Positions 31,690 to 39,736 of a stretch of DNA of 47,401 bases are shown piece by piece. How positions within the stretch are numbered: the first letter of the stretch is position 1; each line of letters opens with the position of its first letter. The position numbers and the translations under genes are program-made. The notes beneath the pieces were generated by a model. The model made no database searches. It had not been told where the DNA came from and was given only the letters and a program-made list of their open reading frames with translations. Source of the DNA: Neobacillus cucumis. GTDB lineage: Bacteria; Bacillota; Bacilli; Bacillales; Cytobacillaceae. The stretch lies in assembly GCF_016908975.1 (NCBI RefSeq), contig NZ_JAFBEX010000032.1:1-47401 (forward strand), written 5' to 3'.

Positions 31690-32433
31690 CTACCTGCCAA
31701 GCGGATGACGTTTGCGATATACCTCATACATAAGCAAGGATGCAGCCACAGAAGCATTTAACGATGTTACTTTTCCAACCATCGGTAAATGAATCAAAAA
31801 ATCACATTTATCACGGATTAACCGGCCCATTCCTTTCCCTTCACTGCCAATCACTAATCCAAGTGGAAGTGTTCCATCCATTTGACGGTAATCTTCCTTC
31901 CCCTTTGCATCCGTTCCGGCAATCCAAACTCCCCGTTCTTTCAATTCATCTATCGTCCGTGCCATATTAGTTACCCGAACAACTGGTATATATTCAATGG
32001 CACCTGTTGAGGCTTTCGCAACAGTGGCAGTTAATCCAACTGCCCTGCGTTTCGGAATAATAATTCCATGCGCTCCAACCGCATCAGCTGTCCTCATAAT
32101 TGACCCAAGGTTATGCGGATCCTCAATTTCATCCAGCAATAAGAAAAACGGTACCTCATTCCGCTTCTCCGCTGCAGCGAACAAATCATCAATTTCTGCA
32201 TATTGATATGCCGCCACATAGGCAAGCACGCCTTGATGATTTTCTTCCGAAATTTGATCCAGTTTCTTCTTTGGTACAAATTGAACAAGGACATTAGCCT
32301 CTTTGGCTAAATGGGTAATCTGCTGCATTTGTCCCCGTTGTGAACCTTCAGCAATAAGTATTTTGTTAATATCTCTCTCCGATTTGAGTGCTTCAATCAC
32401 TGGGTTTTTCCCGACGATATATTCCTGACTCAT
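31690..32433 (-). CDS. rlmB: 23S rRNA 2'-O-methyltransferase RlmB (SpoU/SPOUT family)
   Basis: 247 residues. The N-terminal L30e-like substrate-binding domain (VGKNPVIEALKSERDINKIL) is followed by the knotted SPOUT domain, with DEIEDPHNLGSIMRTADAVG (motif 1), LGLVIGSEGKGMGRLI (motif 2) and VTSLNASVAASLLMYE (motif 3), the full SpoU signature. The family methylates a guanosine near the peptidyl transferase centre. It overlaps mrnC by four bases (ATGA-type coupling). Confidence 0.95.
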   Translation of the reverse strand: MSQEYIVGKNPVIEALKSERDINKILIAEGSQRGQMQQITHLAKEANVLVQFVPKKKLDQISEENHQGVLAYVAAYQYAEIDDLFAAAEKRNEVPFFLLLDEIEDPHNLGSIMRTADAVGAHGIIIPKRRAVGLTATVAKASTGAIEYIPVVRVTNMARTIDELKERGVWIAGTDAKGKEDYRQMDGTLPLGLVIGSEGKGMGRLIRDKCDFLIHLPMVGKVTSLNASVAASLLMYEVYRKRHPLGR

Positions 32434-32852
32434 TTGGATACGCCTCCTTTCTGATCAACATATTCAAGCGCCTTTTTAACAAGCTCTTCTAAGCGCTCTA
32501 TTCTACCTTCTAAAAATAAATAGCCTATTAATGCTTCAAATGCTGTGCTGTAGCGATAGGTTTGGACATCTGTATTTTTAGGAACTGTTCCTGATTTAGC
32601 ATTTCTACCGCGCAAAACGACAGCCGTTTCCTCTTCCGTTAAAATCGCTTCATCCATCATTTGAAAGAGAATCTGACTCTGTGCCTTTGCGGATACGTAT
32701 CGTGTCGCAAGCCGGTGTAATTGGTTAGGTCTCACCTTGCCGCTATAGAGGAGATGCCTTCTTACATACGATTCAAAAACGGCGTCTCCCATATAGGCTA
32801 AAGCGAGACTATTCAATTGTTTGACATCAATGTTGTTTTCATAATCAAGCAT
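32430..32852 (-). CDS. mrnC: Mini-ribonuclease III (23S rRNA maturation)
   Basis: 140 residues, an RNase III catalytic domain without a double-stranded RNA-binding domain. LNSLALAYMGDAVFESYVRRHLL has the catalytic acidic residues, and FEALIGYLFLEGRIERLEEL forms the second acidic cluster. Mini-III trims the ends of 23S rRNA in Bacillus with the help of L3. It overlaps rlmB and lies three bases after cysS, one transcriptional unit. Confidence 0.95.
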   Translation of the reverse strand: MLDYENNIDVKQLNSLALAYMGDAVFESYVRRHLLYSGKVRPNQLHRLATRYVSAKAQSQILFQMMDEAILTEEETAVVLRGRNAKSGTVPKNTDVQTYRYSTAFEALIGYLFLEGRIERLEELVKKALEYVDQKGGVSK

Positions 32853-32855
32853 GAA

Positions 32856-34253
32856 TTAGCCTCTTTTCCACCTTGTACCTTGCGGTGTATCCTCTAAAAT
32901 AATATTCATTTCTTTTAATTGATCTCGAATCTGGTCTGACAATTGGAAGTTTCGGTCTTTCCGGGCTTGATTCCGCTGTTCGATCAGCGCATCAATGTCT
33001 TCATCTACTACTTCTTCACTGCCAAGTGTTAAGCCCAGCACTCCAAACAATTCGTCAAATTTGTTTGTAAAGGCGTTAATCACTTCTACAGATGTATTTT
33101 TTTCTAAAAGATAATAATTGGCCAGTTTTGAAATATCAAATAGAACTGAAATGGCCAAGGCCGTATTGAAGTCATCATCCATTGCTTCAATAAATTGCTC
33201 ATGAAGATTGGTCAGCTTATCTAGCCACTCTTGATCATGGTCAGTTAAATTCGTACTCGCCTCTTTGCGATGTATTAAATTTTGATAAGAGGTCTTGATC
33301 CGTTCAAACGCTGCCTTGGTACTTTCTAATAATTCCTCACTGTAATTAATCGGATTACGATAGTGAACTGATAGCATAAAGAAACGCAATACCTGTGGAT
33401 TATGTTTTTTGATAATATCATGGACTAGAACAAAGTTGCCAAGTGACTTTGACATTTTTTCATTATCAATATTAATATAACCATTATGCATCCAATACTT
33501 TGAGAATAATTTCCCATTAAGCGCTTCTGATTGGGCAATCTCATTTTCATGATGTGGGAAGGTTAAATCTTGTCCGCCTGCATGGATATCAATCGTCTCA
33601 CCCAGGTACTTCTTCGCCATTGCGGAGCATTCAATATGCCAGCCGGGACGTCCTAATCCCCAAGGACTTTCCCAATAGATTTCTCCTTCTTTGGCCGCTT
33701 TCCAAAGAGCAAAGTCTAAGTCATCCTCTTTCTTATCACCCACTTCGATTCGGGCTCCTACTTGAAGGTCATCAATTGACTGGTGAGAAAGTTTCCCATA
33801 CTCATCAAAGCTTCTAGTACGGAAATAGACATCCCCTTCTGATTCATAAGCAAAGCCCTTATCTACTAGCCGGCTGATAAAATCAATAATGATGTCCATA
33901 TTTTCCATGACACGTGGATGCACATCCGCCTTTTTGCAGCCAAGCGCCGAAACGTCCTCAAAATAAGCATCAATAAAGCGGTTCGCAATGGTTGGAACAT
34001 CTTCTCCAAGCTGATTAGCTGCTCGAATTAATTTATCATCCACATCAGTGAAATTTGAAACATATTTCACCTTAAAACCGCGGTATTCCATATATCTTCG
34101 TACCGAATCAAACACGATCGCCGGACGGGCATTTCCTATATGAATATAATTATAGACGGTAGGACCGCAGACATACATTTTAACCTTTCCTTCCTCAAGT
34201 GGAACGAAGGTTTCTTTCTTTCTGGATAATGTATTATATATTTGAATGGTCAT
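32856..34253 (-). CDS. cysS: Cysteinyl-tRNA synthetase
   Basis: 465 residues, class I synthetase. HIGN at residues 38-41 and KMSKS near residue 267 bind ATP; the zinc site that recognises the cysteine thiol includes Cys29, a cysteine near residue 209 and the HHENE element (about 234-238). The C-terminal anticodon domain ends EDTPQGTRWKRG. The ATG lies 20 bp inside the end of cysE, so translation is likely coupled; expression is under the Cys T-box. Confidence 0.98.
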   Translation of the reverse strand: MTIQIYNTLSRKKETFVPLEEGKVKMYVCGPTVYNYIHIGNARPAIVFDSVRRYMEYRGFKVKYVSNFTDVDDKLIRAANQLGEDVPTIANRFIDAYFEDVSALGCKKADVHPRVMENMDIIIDFISRLVDKGFAYESEGDVYFRTRSFDEYGKLSHQSIDDLQVGARIEVGDKKEDDLDFALWKAAKEGEIYWESPWGLGRPGWHIECSAMAKKYLGETIDIHAGGQDLTFPHHENEIAQSEALNGKLFSKYWMHNGYINIDNEKMSKSLGNFVLVHDIIKKHNPQVLRFFMLSVHYRNPINYSEELLESTKAAFERIKTSYQNLIHRKEASTNLTDHDQEWLDKLTNLHEQFIEAMDDDFNTALAISVLFDISKLANYYLLEKNTSVEVINAFTNKFDELFGVLGLTLGSEEVVDEDIDALIEQRNQARKDRNFQLSDQIRDQLKEMNIILEDTPQGTRWKRG

Positions 34254-34908
34254 TGACTTTTATCCCTTCATTTTTTAATTCCTGAAGCTCCTGCCTCAAC
34301 TGATTGACTTCACTTTCCATCTCGCGGAGACGGTCAGCGACTGGATCGGGTAGATCACAATGATTTAAATCTTTGGCTTGCGGTACTCGGACACCATCTT
34401 GAATAACGACTCTTCCCGGGATTCCCACTACTGTTGAATTGGGTGGAACCTCTTTTAATACAACAGAACCGCCGCCAATTTTAGAGTTTTCACCGACAGT
34501 AATGGAGCCAAGTATCTTTGCACCAGTAGCAATGAGGACATTATCTTTAATCGTTGGGTGACGTTTTCCTTTTTCTTTCCCTGTTCCACCGAGAGTAACA
34601 CCTTGGTATATAGTTACATTATCCCCAATTTCACAAGTTTCCCCTATCACAACACCCATACCATGGTCGATAAAAAATTTCCTGCCTATTTTTGCTCCTG
34701 GATGAATTTCAATTCCAGTAAAGAAACGGCTTGCTTGTGAAATGACACGGGCAAGGAAGTATAATTTCCGCTTGAAGAAGGCATGTGCGATCCGATGTGC
34801 CCAAATAGCATGCAAACCAGAATAGGTCATCACGACTTCTAACGTGCTCCTTGCCGCAGGATCTTGTTCAAAAACAACCTCGATGTCTTCCTTCATCCTA
34901 TTGAACAC
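34234..34908 (-). CDS. cysE: Serine O-acetyltransferase
   Basis: 224 residues. It makes O-acetylserine, the acceptor for sulfide in cysteine synthesis. After the N-terminal helical domain (TYSGLHAIWAHRIAHAF) come left-handed beta-helix hexapeptide repeats with the catalytic HPGAKIGRKFFIDHGMGVVI and GGTGKEKGKRHPTI. The start is GTG at 34908 with GGGGGAAG upstream. A T-box riboswitch precedes it, which couples cysteine production and charging to the level of charged tRNA-Cys. Confidence 0.97.
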   Translation of the reverse strand: MFNRMKEDIEVVFEQDPAARSTLEVVMTYSGLHAIWAHRIAHAFFKRKLYFLARVISQASRFFTGIEIHPGAKIGRKFFIDHGMGVVIGETCEIGDNVTIYQGVTLGGTGKEKGKRHPTIKDNVLIATGAKILGSITVGENSKIGGGSVVLKEVPPNSTVVGIPGRVVIQDGVRVPQAKDLNHCDLPDPVADRLREMESEVNQLRQELQELKNEGIKVNDHSNI

Positions 34909-34934
34909 CCGCTCTTCCCCCTTTTTCTATATAT

Positions 34935-35210
34935 AAAAAACGCCCCTGTCATAATTGACAGAGACGCATAGTACGTGGTTCCACTCTGATTAGGTCTAGT
35001 AAACGATCCCCCGAAACATGGAGTCTAGCTTACGAATACCTCACTCTACTTGTTAACGGATGGCTCCGCCCAAATCTACTCGTGAGTTGACTCCTTTCGA
35101 GATGGGGCTCAGAGGTGCATTTCAAAAAATGGGAGGCTTAAACCACTTTCAGCCGCTGATGGTTCTCTCTTTAAAAGCATCATTTTTCTACTTTTCCTCT
35201 TCTTAGCTTT
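34935..35210 (-). promoter_or_regulatory. T-box riboswitch, cysteine specifier
   Basis: The leader contains the T-box word AGAGTGGAACCACG (34974-34987), then the terminator GTCTCTGTC-AATTAT-GACAGGGGC with TTTTTT (34935-34965). Stem I carries the AGTA motif (35189-35192), an apical GAGAGAACC...GGCTG region and, on its 3' side, AAATGCACC followed by CTCTGAG. The triplet TGC at 35117-35119 is the specifier, matching tRNA-Cys and the downstream cysE-cysS genes. Uncharged tRNA should stabilise the antiterminator. Confidence 0.93.
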
Positions 35211-35236
35211 ATCTTATATTATTAGGATTCTAACAT

Positions 35237-35291
35237 TGGACCTCGATAACTGTCCAGCTCCAGCGCCTGGTCAAGGCGCTTCCGCTTTCTT
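35237..35291. repeat. Truncated copy of a dispersed Bacillaceae hairpin repeat (copy C)
   Basis: The minus strand reads GCGGAAGCGCCTTG directly joined to CAGGCGCTGGAGCTGGACAG. These are the two outer arms of the repeats at 37566-37696 and 47104-47237, but the centre of about 80 bp is missing. It lies between the cysE promoter and the T-box, so it is part of the leader RNA. Confidence 0.8.
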
Positions 35292-35293
35292 TT

Positions 35294-35322
35294 ACTATAT
35301 TACATTTTCTCTCTATTGTTAA
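35294..35322 (-). promoter_or_regulatory. SigmaA promoter of cysE-cysS
   Basis: TTAACA (35317-35322), a 17-bp spacer and TATAGT (35294-35299) on the minus strand. The -35 box overlaps the gltX stop codon. The predicted transcript starts near 35287, at the edge of repeat copy C. Confidence 0.78.
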
Positions 35323-36776
35323 CTAATTATTTTATTAATTCTGTTTTGTACCTTTGTTTTTCCTAATAATTCGATTGCTTGCGGCAGGTCTGGTCCATGT
35401 GTTTGTCCCGTTACGGCAGCACGAATCGGCATAAATAGATTCTTTCCTTTCTGTCCGGTTGACTTTTGTACAGCCTTCATCGCTGCTTTAATTCCGTCTG
35501 CCCGGAAGCTGTCAAGTTGGTCAAGCTCATGAGAAAATGCCCTTAGTACTTCCGGAACGGTTTCACCTCTTAAGATTTCCTCCGCGTCTACTTCATAAAC
35601 GGCATCATCTTGGAAGAACATATCTGATAATTCAACGATTTCAGCACCAAAACTCATTTTTTCCTGCAAAAGAGCTACTAGGCTGCGAGCCCACTCATGC
35701 TCCTCATCAGTTAAGCTTTCACTTAGGCGGCCTGCTTTGATTAAGTGTGGCAACGCGAGTTCAAGGGCGCGGTCAACCTCAATTTTTTTCATATATTGGT
35801 TGTTCATCCATGTTAGCTTTTGCGTATCAAACAATGCCGGAGATTTAGAAAGGCGATTGGCATCAAAAATCTCAATAAATTCCTCTTTTGAATATATTTC
35901 CTCTTCACCAGCCGGTGACCAGCCTAATAGTGTGATAAAGTTAAATAATGCCTCTGGCAAATAGCCTAATTCCTCATATTGCTCAATAAATTGAATAATT
36001 GATTCGTCACGCTTACTTAGCTTTTTCCGGCTTTCGTTGACAATTAAGGTCATATGTCCAAAAATAGGCGGCTCCCAGCCTAATGCATCATAAACCACTA
36101 ATTGTTTTGGCGTGTTCGAAATATGATCATCCCCACGAAGGACGTGGCTAATTTCCATTAAATAATCATCAACTGCAACAGCAAAGTTATAGGTTGGTGT
36201 ACCATCCTTTTTCACCATGACCCAGTCGCCCATTCCCTCGGATTCGAAGGATACAACCCCTTTGACCATATCATCAAATGTATATGTTTTGCCCTCAGGC
36301 ACGGCAATACGAATACTTGGTTGTCGACCCTCTGCTTCATATTGACGGCGTTGTTCCTCTGTTAAATGACGGCATTTACCAGAATACTGAGGATTTTCCC
36401 CTCTTTCTGTCTGGGCTTCACGTTCTGCTTCTAGTTCTTCTTCCGTACAATAACATTTATAGGCATGGCCGTTTTCTAATAACTGATTATAATAAGTTTC
36501 ATAAATGTGATTTCTTTCTGATTGACGGTAAGGACCGTATTCACCGCCAACATCCACGCTTTCATCCCAATCCATTCCGAGCCATTTTAAATATTTTAAT
36601 TGGCTCTCTTCTCCGCCGGCAATATTTCGTTTTTTATCCGTATCTTCTATGCGGATAATGAATTTTCCTTGCTTGTTTCGAGCAAATAAATAATTGAATA
36701 ATGCAGTACGGGCGTTTCCAATATGTAAATGTCCTGTTGGACTTGGAGCATACCTTACACGAACCTCTTTTGACAT
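35319..36776 (-). CDS. gltX: Glutamyl-tRNA synthetase
   Basis: 485 residues, class I synthetase. HIGN at residues 18-21 (in RYAPSPTGHLHIGNAR) and KLSKRDESI near the middle are intact. The CYC pair in AYKCYCTEEELE belongs to the zinc-binding insertion. In Bacillus this non-discriminating enzyme also charges tRNA-Gln, which is then amidated. I start at the ATG at 36776 (MSKEVRVRY), six bases from GGAGGC; adjacent ATG 36779 is only three bases from it. Confidence 0.97.
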   Translation of the reverse strand: MSKEVRVRYAPSPTGHLHIGNARTALFNYLFARNKQGKFIIRIEDTDKKRNIAGGEESQLKYLKWLGMDWDESVDVGGEYGPYRQSERNHIYETYYNQLLENGHAYKCYCTEEELEAEREAQTERGENPQYSGKCRHLTEEQRRQYEAEGRQPSIRIAVPEGKTYTFDDMVKGVVSFESEGMGDWVMVKKDGTPTYNFAVAVDDYLMEISHVLRGDDHISNTPKQLVVYDALGWEPPIFGHMTLIVNESRKKLSKRDESIIQFIEQYEELGYLPEALFNFITLLGWSPAGEEEIYSKEEFIEIFDANRLSKSPALFDTQKLTWMNNQYMKKIEVDRALELALPHLIKAGRLSESLTDEEHEWARSLVALLQEKMSFGAEIVELSDMFFQDDAVYEVDAEEILRGETVPEVLRAFSHELDQLDSFRADGIKAAMKAVQKSTGQKGKNLFMPIRAAVTGQTHGPDLPQAIELLGKTKVQNRINKIIS

Positions 36777-36884
36777 CATAATGCCTCCATCGATATATAT
36801 TGTCTCAACCACTTATTTTACCACTGTGTATTCTATCAATAAAGATTAATCATTCACCTTTTTTAATTGCTATGTTAAATAAAG

Positions 36885-37018
36885 ATGTTGATTTCCGCTC
36901 CAGGCGCTCAGCAAACCCGCGGGCGTGCCGGGGAGCCTCCTCGACGCTAAAGCGTCTGCGGGGTCTCCCCTGCCCCGTACTCCCGCAAGAGTCGAGCGCC
37001 TTCCACTCCAATCAACAT
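36885..37018. repeat. GC-rich inverted-repeat element, about 134 bp
   Basis: The element is bounded by ATGTTGAT and ATCAACAT, followed inwards by TCCGCTCCAGGCGCTC on one side and its counterpart GAGCGCCTTCCACTCCAATC on the other. The centre is much richer in G and C than its surroundings and includes a GACGC-TAAA-GCGTC hairpin. No reading frame is apparent. I recognise this pattern as a dispersed palindromic repeat of Bacillaceae genomes; mobility and function are unknown to me. It fills the gap between ispF and gltX. Confidence 0.8.
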
Positions 37019-37041
37019 AGTTCCAAAATCAGCATTAAACT

Positions 37042-37521
37042 TTAACCTAGCCTTTTTAATAAAACAACCGCTTGGGAAGCAATTCCCTCGCCTCTACCCG
37101 GGAAGCCGAGTTTTTCTGTTGTTGTTGCCTTTACATTAATCTGCTCAGGAGATGCCCCTAACAATTCGGCAATTTTTGCCTGCATTTGCTCGATATATGG
37201 CGCCATTTTCGGTCTTTGGGCTATAATGGTACAATCTGCGTTAACTAACTTATATCCTTTGTTCTTGACGAGTTGCCAGACATGTTCTGTCAGCTTAGCA
37301 GAGTCAGCATCCTTAAAGTTAGGGTCCGTATCTGGAAAATGTTTGCCAATATCACCTTCGCCAATCGCACCAAGACAGGCATCACAGATAGTATGTAATA
37401 AAACATCCGCATCAGAATGACCCAATAGGCCCTTTTCATAGGGAATAGTGACCCCTCCAATAATCAGTGGACGTCCTTCTGTTAATTGGTGTACATCAAA
37501 GCCCTGTCCAATTCGAAACAT
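37042..37521 (-). CDS. ispF: 2-C-methyl-D-erythritol 2,4-cyclodiphosphate synthase
   Basis: 159 residues; fifth step of the MEP isoprenoid pathway. The metal ligands are in FDVHQLTEGRPLIIGG (Asp9-x-His11 region) and the following GHSDADVLLHTI; the C-terminal VKATTTEKLGFPGRGEGI is the cytidine-binding signature. The start at 37521 (MFRIGQGFDVH) has an AAGGAG site; a longer frame upstream adds 11 residues not found in the family. Confidence 0.97.
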   Translation of the reverse strand: MFRIGQGFDVHQLTEGRPLIIGGVTIPYEKGLLGHSDADVLLHTICDACLGAIGEGDIGKHFPDTDPNFKDADSAKLTEHVWQLVKNKGYKLVNADCTIIAQRPKMAPYIEQMQAKIAELLGASPEQINVKATTTEKLGFPGRGEGIASQAVVLLKRLG

Positions 37522-37565
37522 CAGTAAAACTCCTTCTCTTATATTTAATTTCATTCCTTTGAACT

Positions 37566-37696
37566 TTGATAACTGTCTAGCTACTGCACCTAGGGGCTCT
37601 TTGGTCTAAGCCAATCCGTCGAGAAGGTTAAAGAACAACCTTCTCGCCGGCTCGTCTTATGCTTGTCGCCCCTGTTCAAGGCGCTTCCGCTTTTCG
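37566..37696. repeat. Dispersed Bacillaceae hairpin repeat (copy B)
   Basis: On the minus strand it reads CGAAAAGCGGAAGCGCCTTG, then GGGCGACAAGCATAAGACGAG, then a perfect central hairpin (CGAGAAGGTT ... AACCTTCTCG), then TTGGCTTAGACC and GGGGCT-to-AGCTAGACAG closing arms. The outer arms match copy A (47104-47237) almost base for base, whereas the central hairpin differs in sequence but keeps its pairing. The end of ispD lies inside it. Confidence 0.85.
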
Positions 37697-38361
37697 AGTA
37701 TTGCTTCTGCAAAGTATAAATCCTCTGGTGTTGTCAGCTTAATATTATCGTAGTCTCCCTCAACAATAGACACTGGATAACCCAAACGTTCTACTAAGCT
37801 GGCATCATCTGTTCCAAGAAAATGTTCCTGGTCTGCTCTTTCATAAGCCTTCTTAAGGATGGAAATGCGAAAAGCTTGTGGGGTTTGAACAGCCCACAAG
37901 CTTGCACGTTCGACAGTTTCCACTACCACACCATCTTTTACTTTTTTCATCGTATCTTTAGCCGGAACACCAATAATGGCTGCACCGGTTTCATCTGCCT
38001 TTTGTGCTAAGCGGTGGATATGGCCCTTTCGAATAAAAGGACGAGCTGCATCATGAACAAGAATGATTCCATCGGTTTTAACTGTTCGAAGCGCATTATA
38101 GATACTGTGCTGACGTTCATCCCCACCCGGTACCAAATTCAATACTTTTAAGATGCGGTACTTCTTCAAAAGTCCAGTGATTTCCCTATCATCCTGTGGA
38201 TGGGTCGCTAAAATAATTCCCGTGCAGGCTTCATCCTCTTCAAAGACCCTTAATGTATGAACCAGAACCGGCATACCATTAAGCTCTAATAAAAGTTTAT
38301 TTTTCCCCGCTCGCATTCTTTTCCCCAAGCCGGCAGCCGGGAGAATGACTTGGTAAGCCAT
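37657..38361 (-). CDS. ispD: 2-C-methyl-D-erythritol 4-phosphate cytidylyltransferase
   Basis: 234 residues; third step of the MEP pathway. The nucleotide-binding start VILPAAGLGKRM (residues 5-16) and ILVHDAARPFI are the family signature, with KDTMKKV and TPQAFR later. The start is the ATG at 38361 behind AGGGG. The last 11 residues, KRKRLEQGRQA, are encoded by one arm of repeat copy B, which also provides the stop codon; this tail is strongly basic and unlikely to belong to the ancestral protein. Confidence 0.96.
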   Translation of the reverse strand: MAYQVILPAAGLGKRMRAGKNKLLLELNGMPVLVHTLRVFEEDEACTGIILATHPQDDREITGLLKKYRILKVLNLVPGGDERQHSIYNALRTVKTDGIILVHDAARPFIRKGHIHRLAQKADETGAAIIGVPAKDTMKKVKDGVVVETVERASLWAVQTPQAFRISILKKAYERADQEHFLGTDDASLVERLGYPVSIVEGDYDNIKLTTPEDLYFAEAILEKRKRLEQGRQA

Positions 38362-38444
38362 AAAAAAACCCCTATCTGTCTTTCTCATTCATTCGTTTGA
38401 AGCACTCCATTCTAGACGCTCAATAGGAGAGTGCCTCCCATTTT

Positions 38445-39533
38445 TTATAATGCTTTTTCTAGTAACTTTGGTTTTGCAAAGATCATCCGTCCGGCAGATG
38501 TTTGAAGAACGCTTGTCACAAGTACTTCAATTCTCTTCCCGATATATTCTCTTCCTTCTTCCACAACGATCATCGTTCCATCATCCAAATAAGCTACACC
38601 TTGGTGATATTCTTTTCCATCTTTAATAACCTGAACCGTTAGTTCTTCACCTGGCAGAACAACTGGTTTTACAGCGTTAGCTAAGTCATTAATATTTAGC
38701 ACAGAGACATTTTGTAATTCACATACTTTATTTAAATTAAAATCATTGGTTACCAGAATTCCATTTGTTAATTTTGCGAGCTTAACGAGTTTCGAATCAA
38801 CCTCACTAATCTCTTCAAAATCTCCTTCATAGATTTCCACCTTAATCGAAAGTTCCTTTTGAATCCGATTTAAAATGTCCAAGCCTCTGCGTCCCCGATT
38901 TCGCTTTAATACATCGGAGGAATCGGCAATATGCTGTAATTCTTCCAGAACAAACTGTGGAATAACGATAGTACCTTCCAGAAAACCAGTCTGGCAAATA
39001 TCAGCTACCCGCCCATCAATAATAACGCTGGTATCAAGTATTTTCAATGCTTTACCCGTTGCTGGCTCTACTTCTTCTTCCCCGGACTTTTTCTTGTTGC
39101 TGCGGTTTCCAAAAAGCCCTAAAAGTTCATCCCGCTTTTTAAATCCAACCTGAAATCCCATGTAACCAAACAATAGCGTCAAGAGGATGGGTGCAACCGC
39201 ATTTAAGATCGGTACCTGGACTGCATTTAGTGCAAAACCAATCAAAAAAGCAACAAATAAACCAAAAATCAATCCGACACTGCCAAATAGAACATCTGTT
39301 ACAGGGATTTTAACTAAAGAATCTTCCGTCCATTTAATAAAATTAAAGACATAATCTACTGCCCAAAAGGTAATAAGATAAAAAATAATAGCACCTATAA
39401 TAGCAGTAACATATGAGTTATTAATCAGTGGAATGTCATTGGTATGAAGTAATTTAAACAATTCCGGCAGTAATAGTATTCCTAGCGTACCCCCAATAAT
39501 GAGGAAGCATGCCTGCACAATTCTTTTTAACAT
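38445..39533 (-). CDS. yacL: Membrane protein with PIN and TRAM domains (YacL)
   Basis: 362 residues. Four hydrophobic segments occupy about the first 130 residues. A PIN nuclease-like domain follows (KILDTSVIIDGRVADI, then VLKRNRGRRGLDIL, and LVTNDFNLNKV), with conserved acidic residues. The C-terminus is a TRAM domain (VKPVVLPGEELTVQVIKDGK ... ASGR-like TSAGRMIFAKP), usually an RNA-binding fold. The family is conserved in Firmicutes next to disA and ispD; its substrate is not known to me. ATG with AGAGGAGG. Confidence 0.92.
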   Translation of the reverse strand: MLKRIVQACFLIIGGTLGILLLPELFKLLHTNDIPLINNSYVTAIIGAIIFYLITFWAVDYVFNFIKWTEDSLVKIPVTDVLFGSVGLIFGLFVAFLIGFALNAVQVPILNAVAPILLTLLFGYMGFQVGFKKRDELLGLFGNRSNKKKSGEEEVEPATGKALKILDTSVIIDGRVADICQTGFLEGTIVIPQFVLEELQHIADSSDVLKRNRGRRGLDILNRIQKELSIKVEIYEGDFEEISEVDSKLVKLAKLTNGILVTNDFNLNKVCELQNVSVLNINDLANAVKPVVLPGEELTVQVIKDGKEYHQGVAYLDDGTMIVVEEGREYIGKRIEVLVTSVLQTSAGRMIFAKPKLLEKAL

Positions 39534-39656
39534 TCCTTCACCTCCTCTAATTCATTATAAACATATTCCTAAAATTGAAACCTTGAATTTGTGATTATTT
39601 TTTATAACAGTAATCTTTTTGAAACAAATTTGTATTGTTAAAATCTTACTCTTCAT

Positions 39657-39685
39657 AGGTTATCATTGGAAATTTTTCGTGTCAA
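39657..39685 (-). promoter_or_regulatory. Candidate promoter of yacL-ispD-ispF
   Basis: TTGACA (39680-39685), a 17-bp spacer and TAACCT (39657-39662) on the minus strand, in the 203-bp gap after disA. The -35 is perfect but the -10 is poor. A perfect TATAAT nearer the gene (39554-39559) lacks a usable -35 and would put the start inside the ribosome-binding site. Confidence 0.4.
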
Positions 39686-39736
39686 ACATATTGAGGCAGT
39701 GCATTTTAGCATAGACGAGTTTCTTTTTCAATCTTT

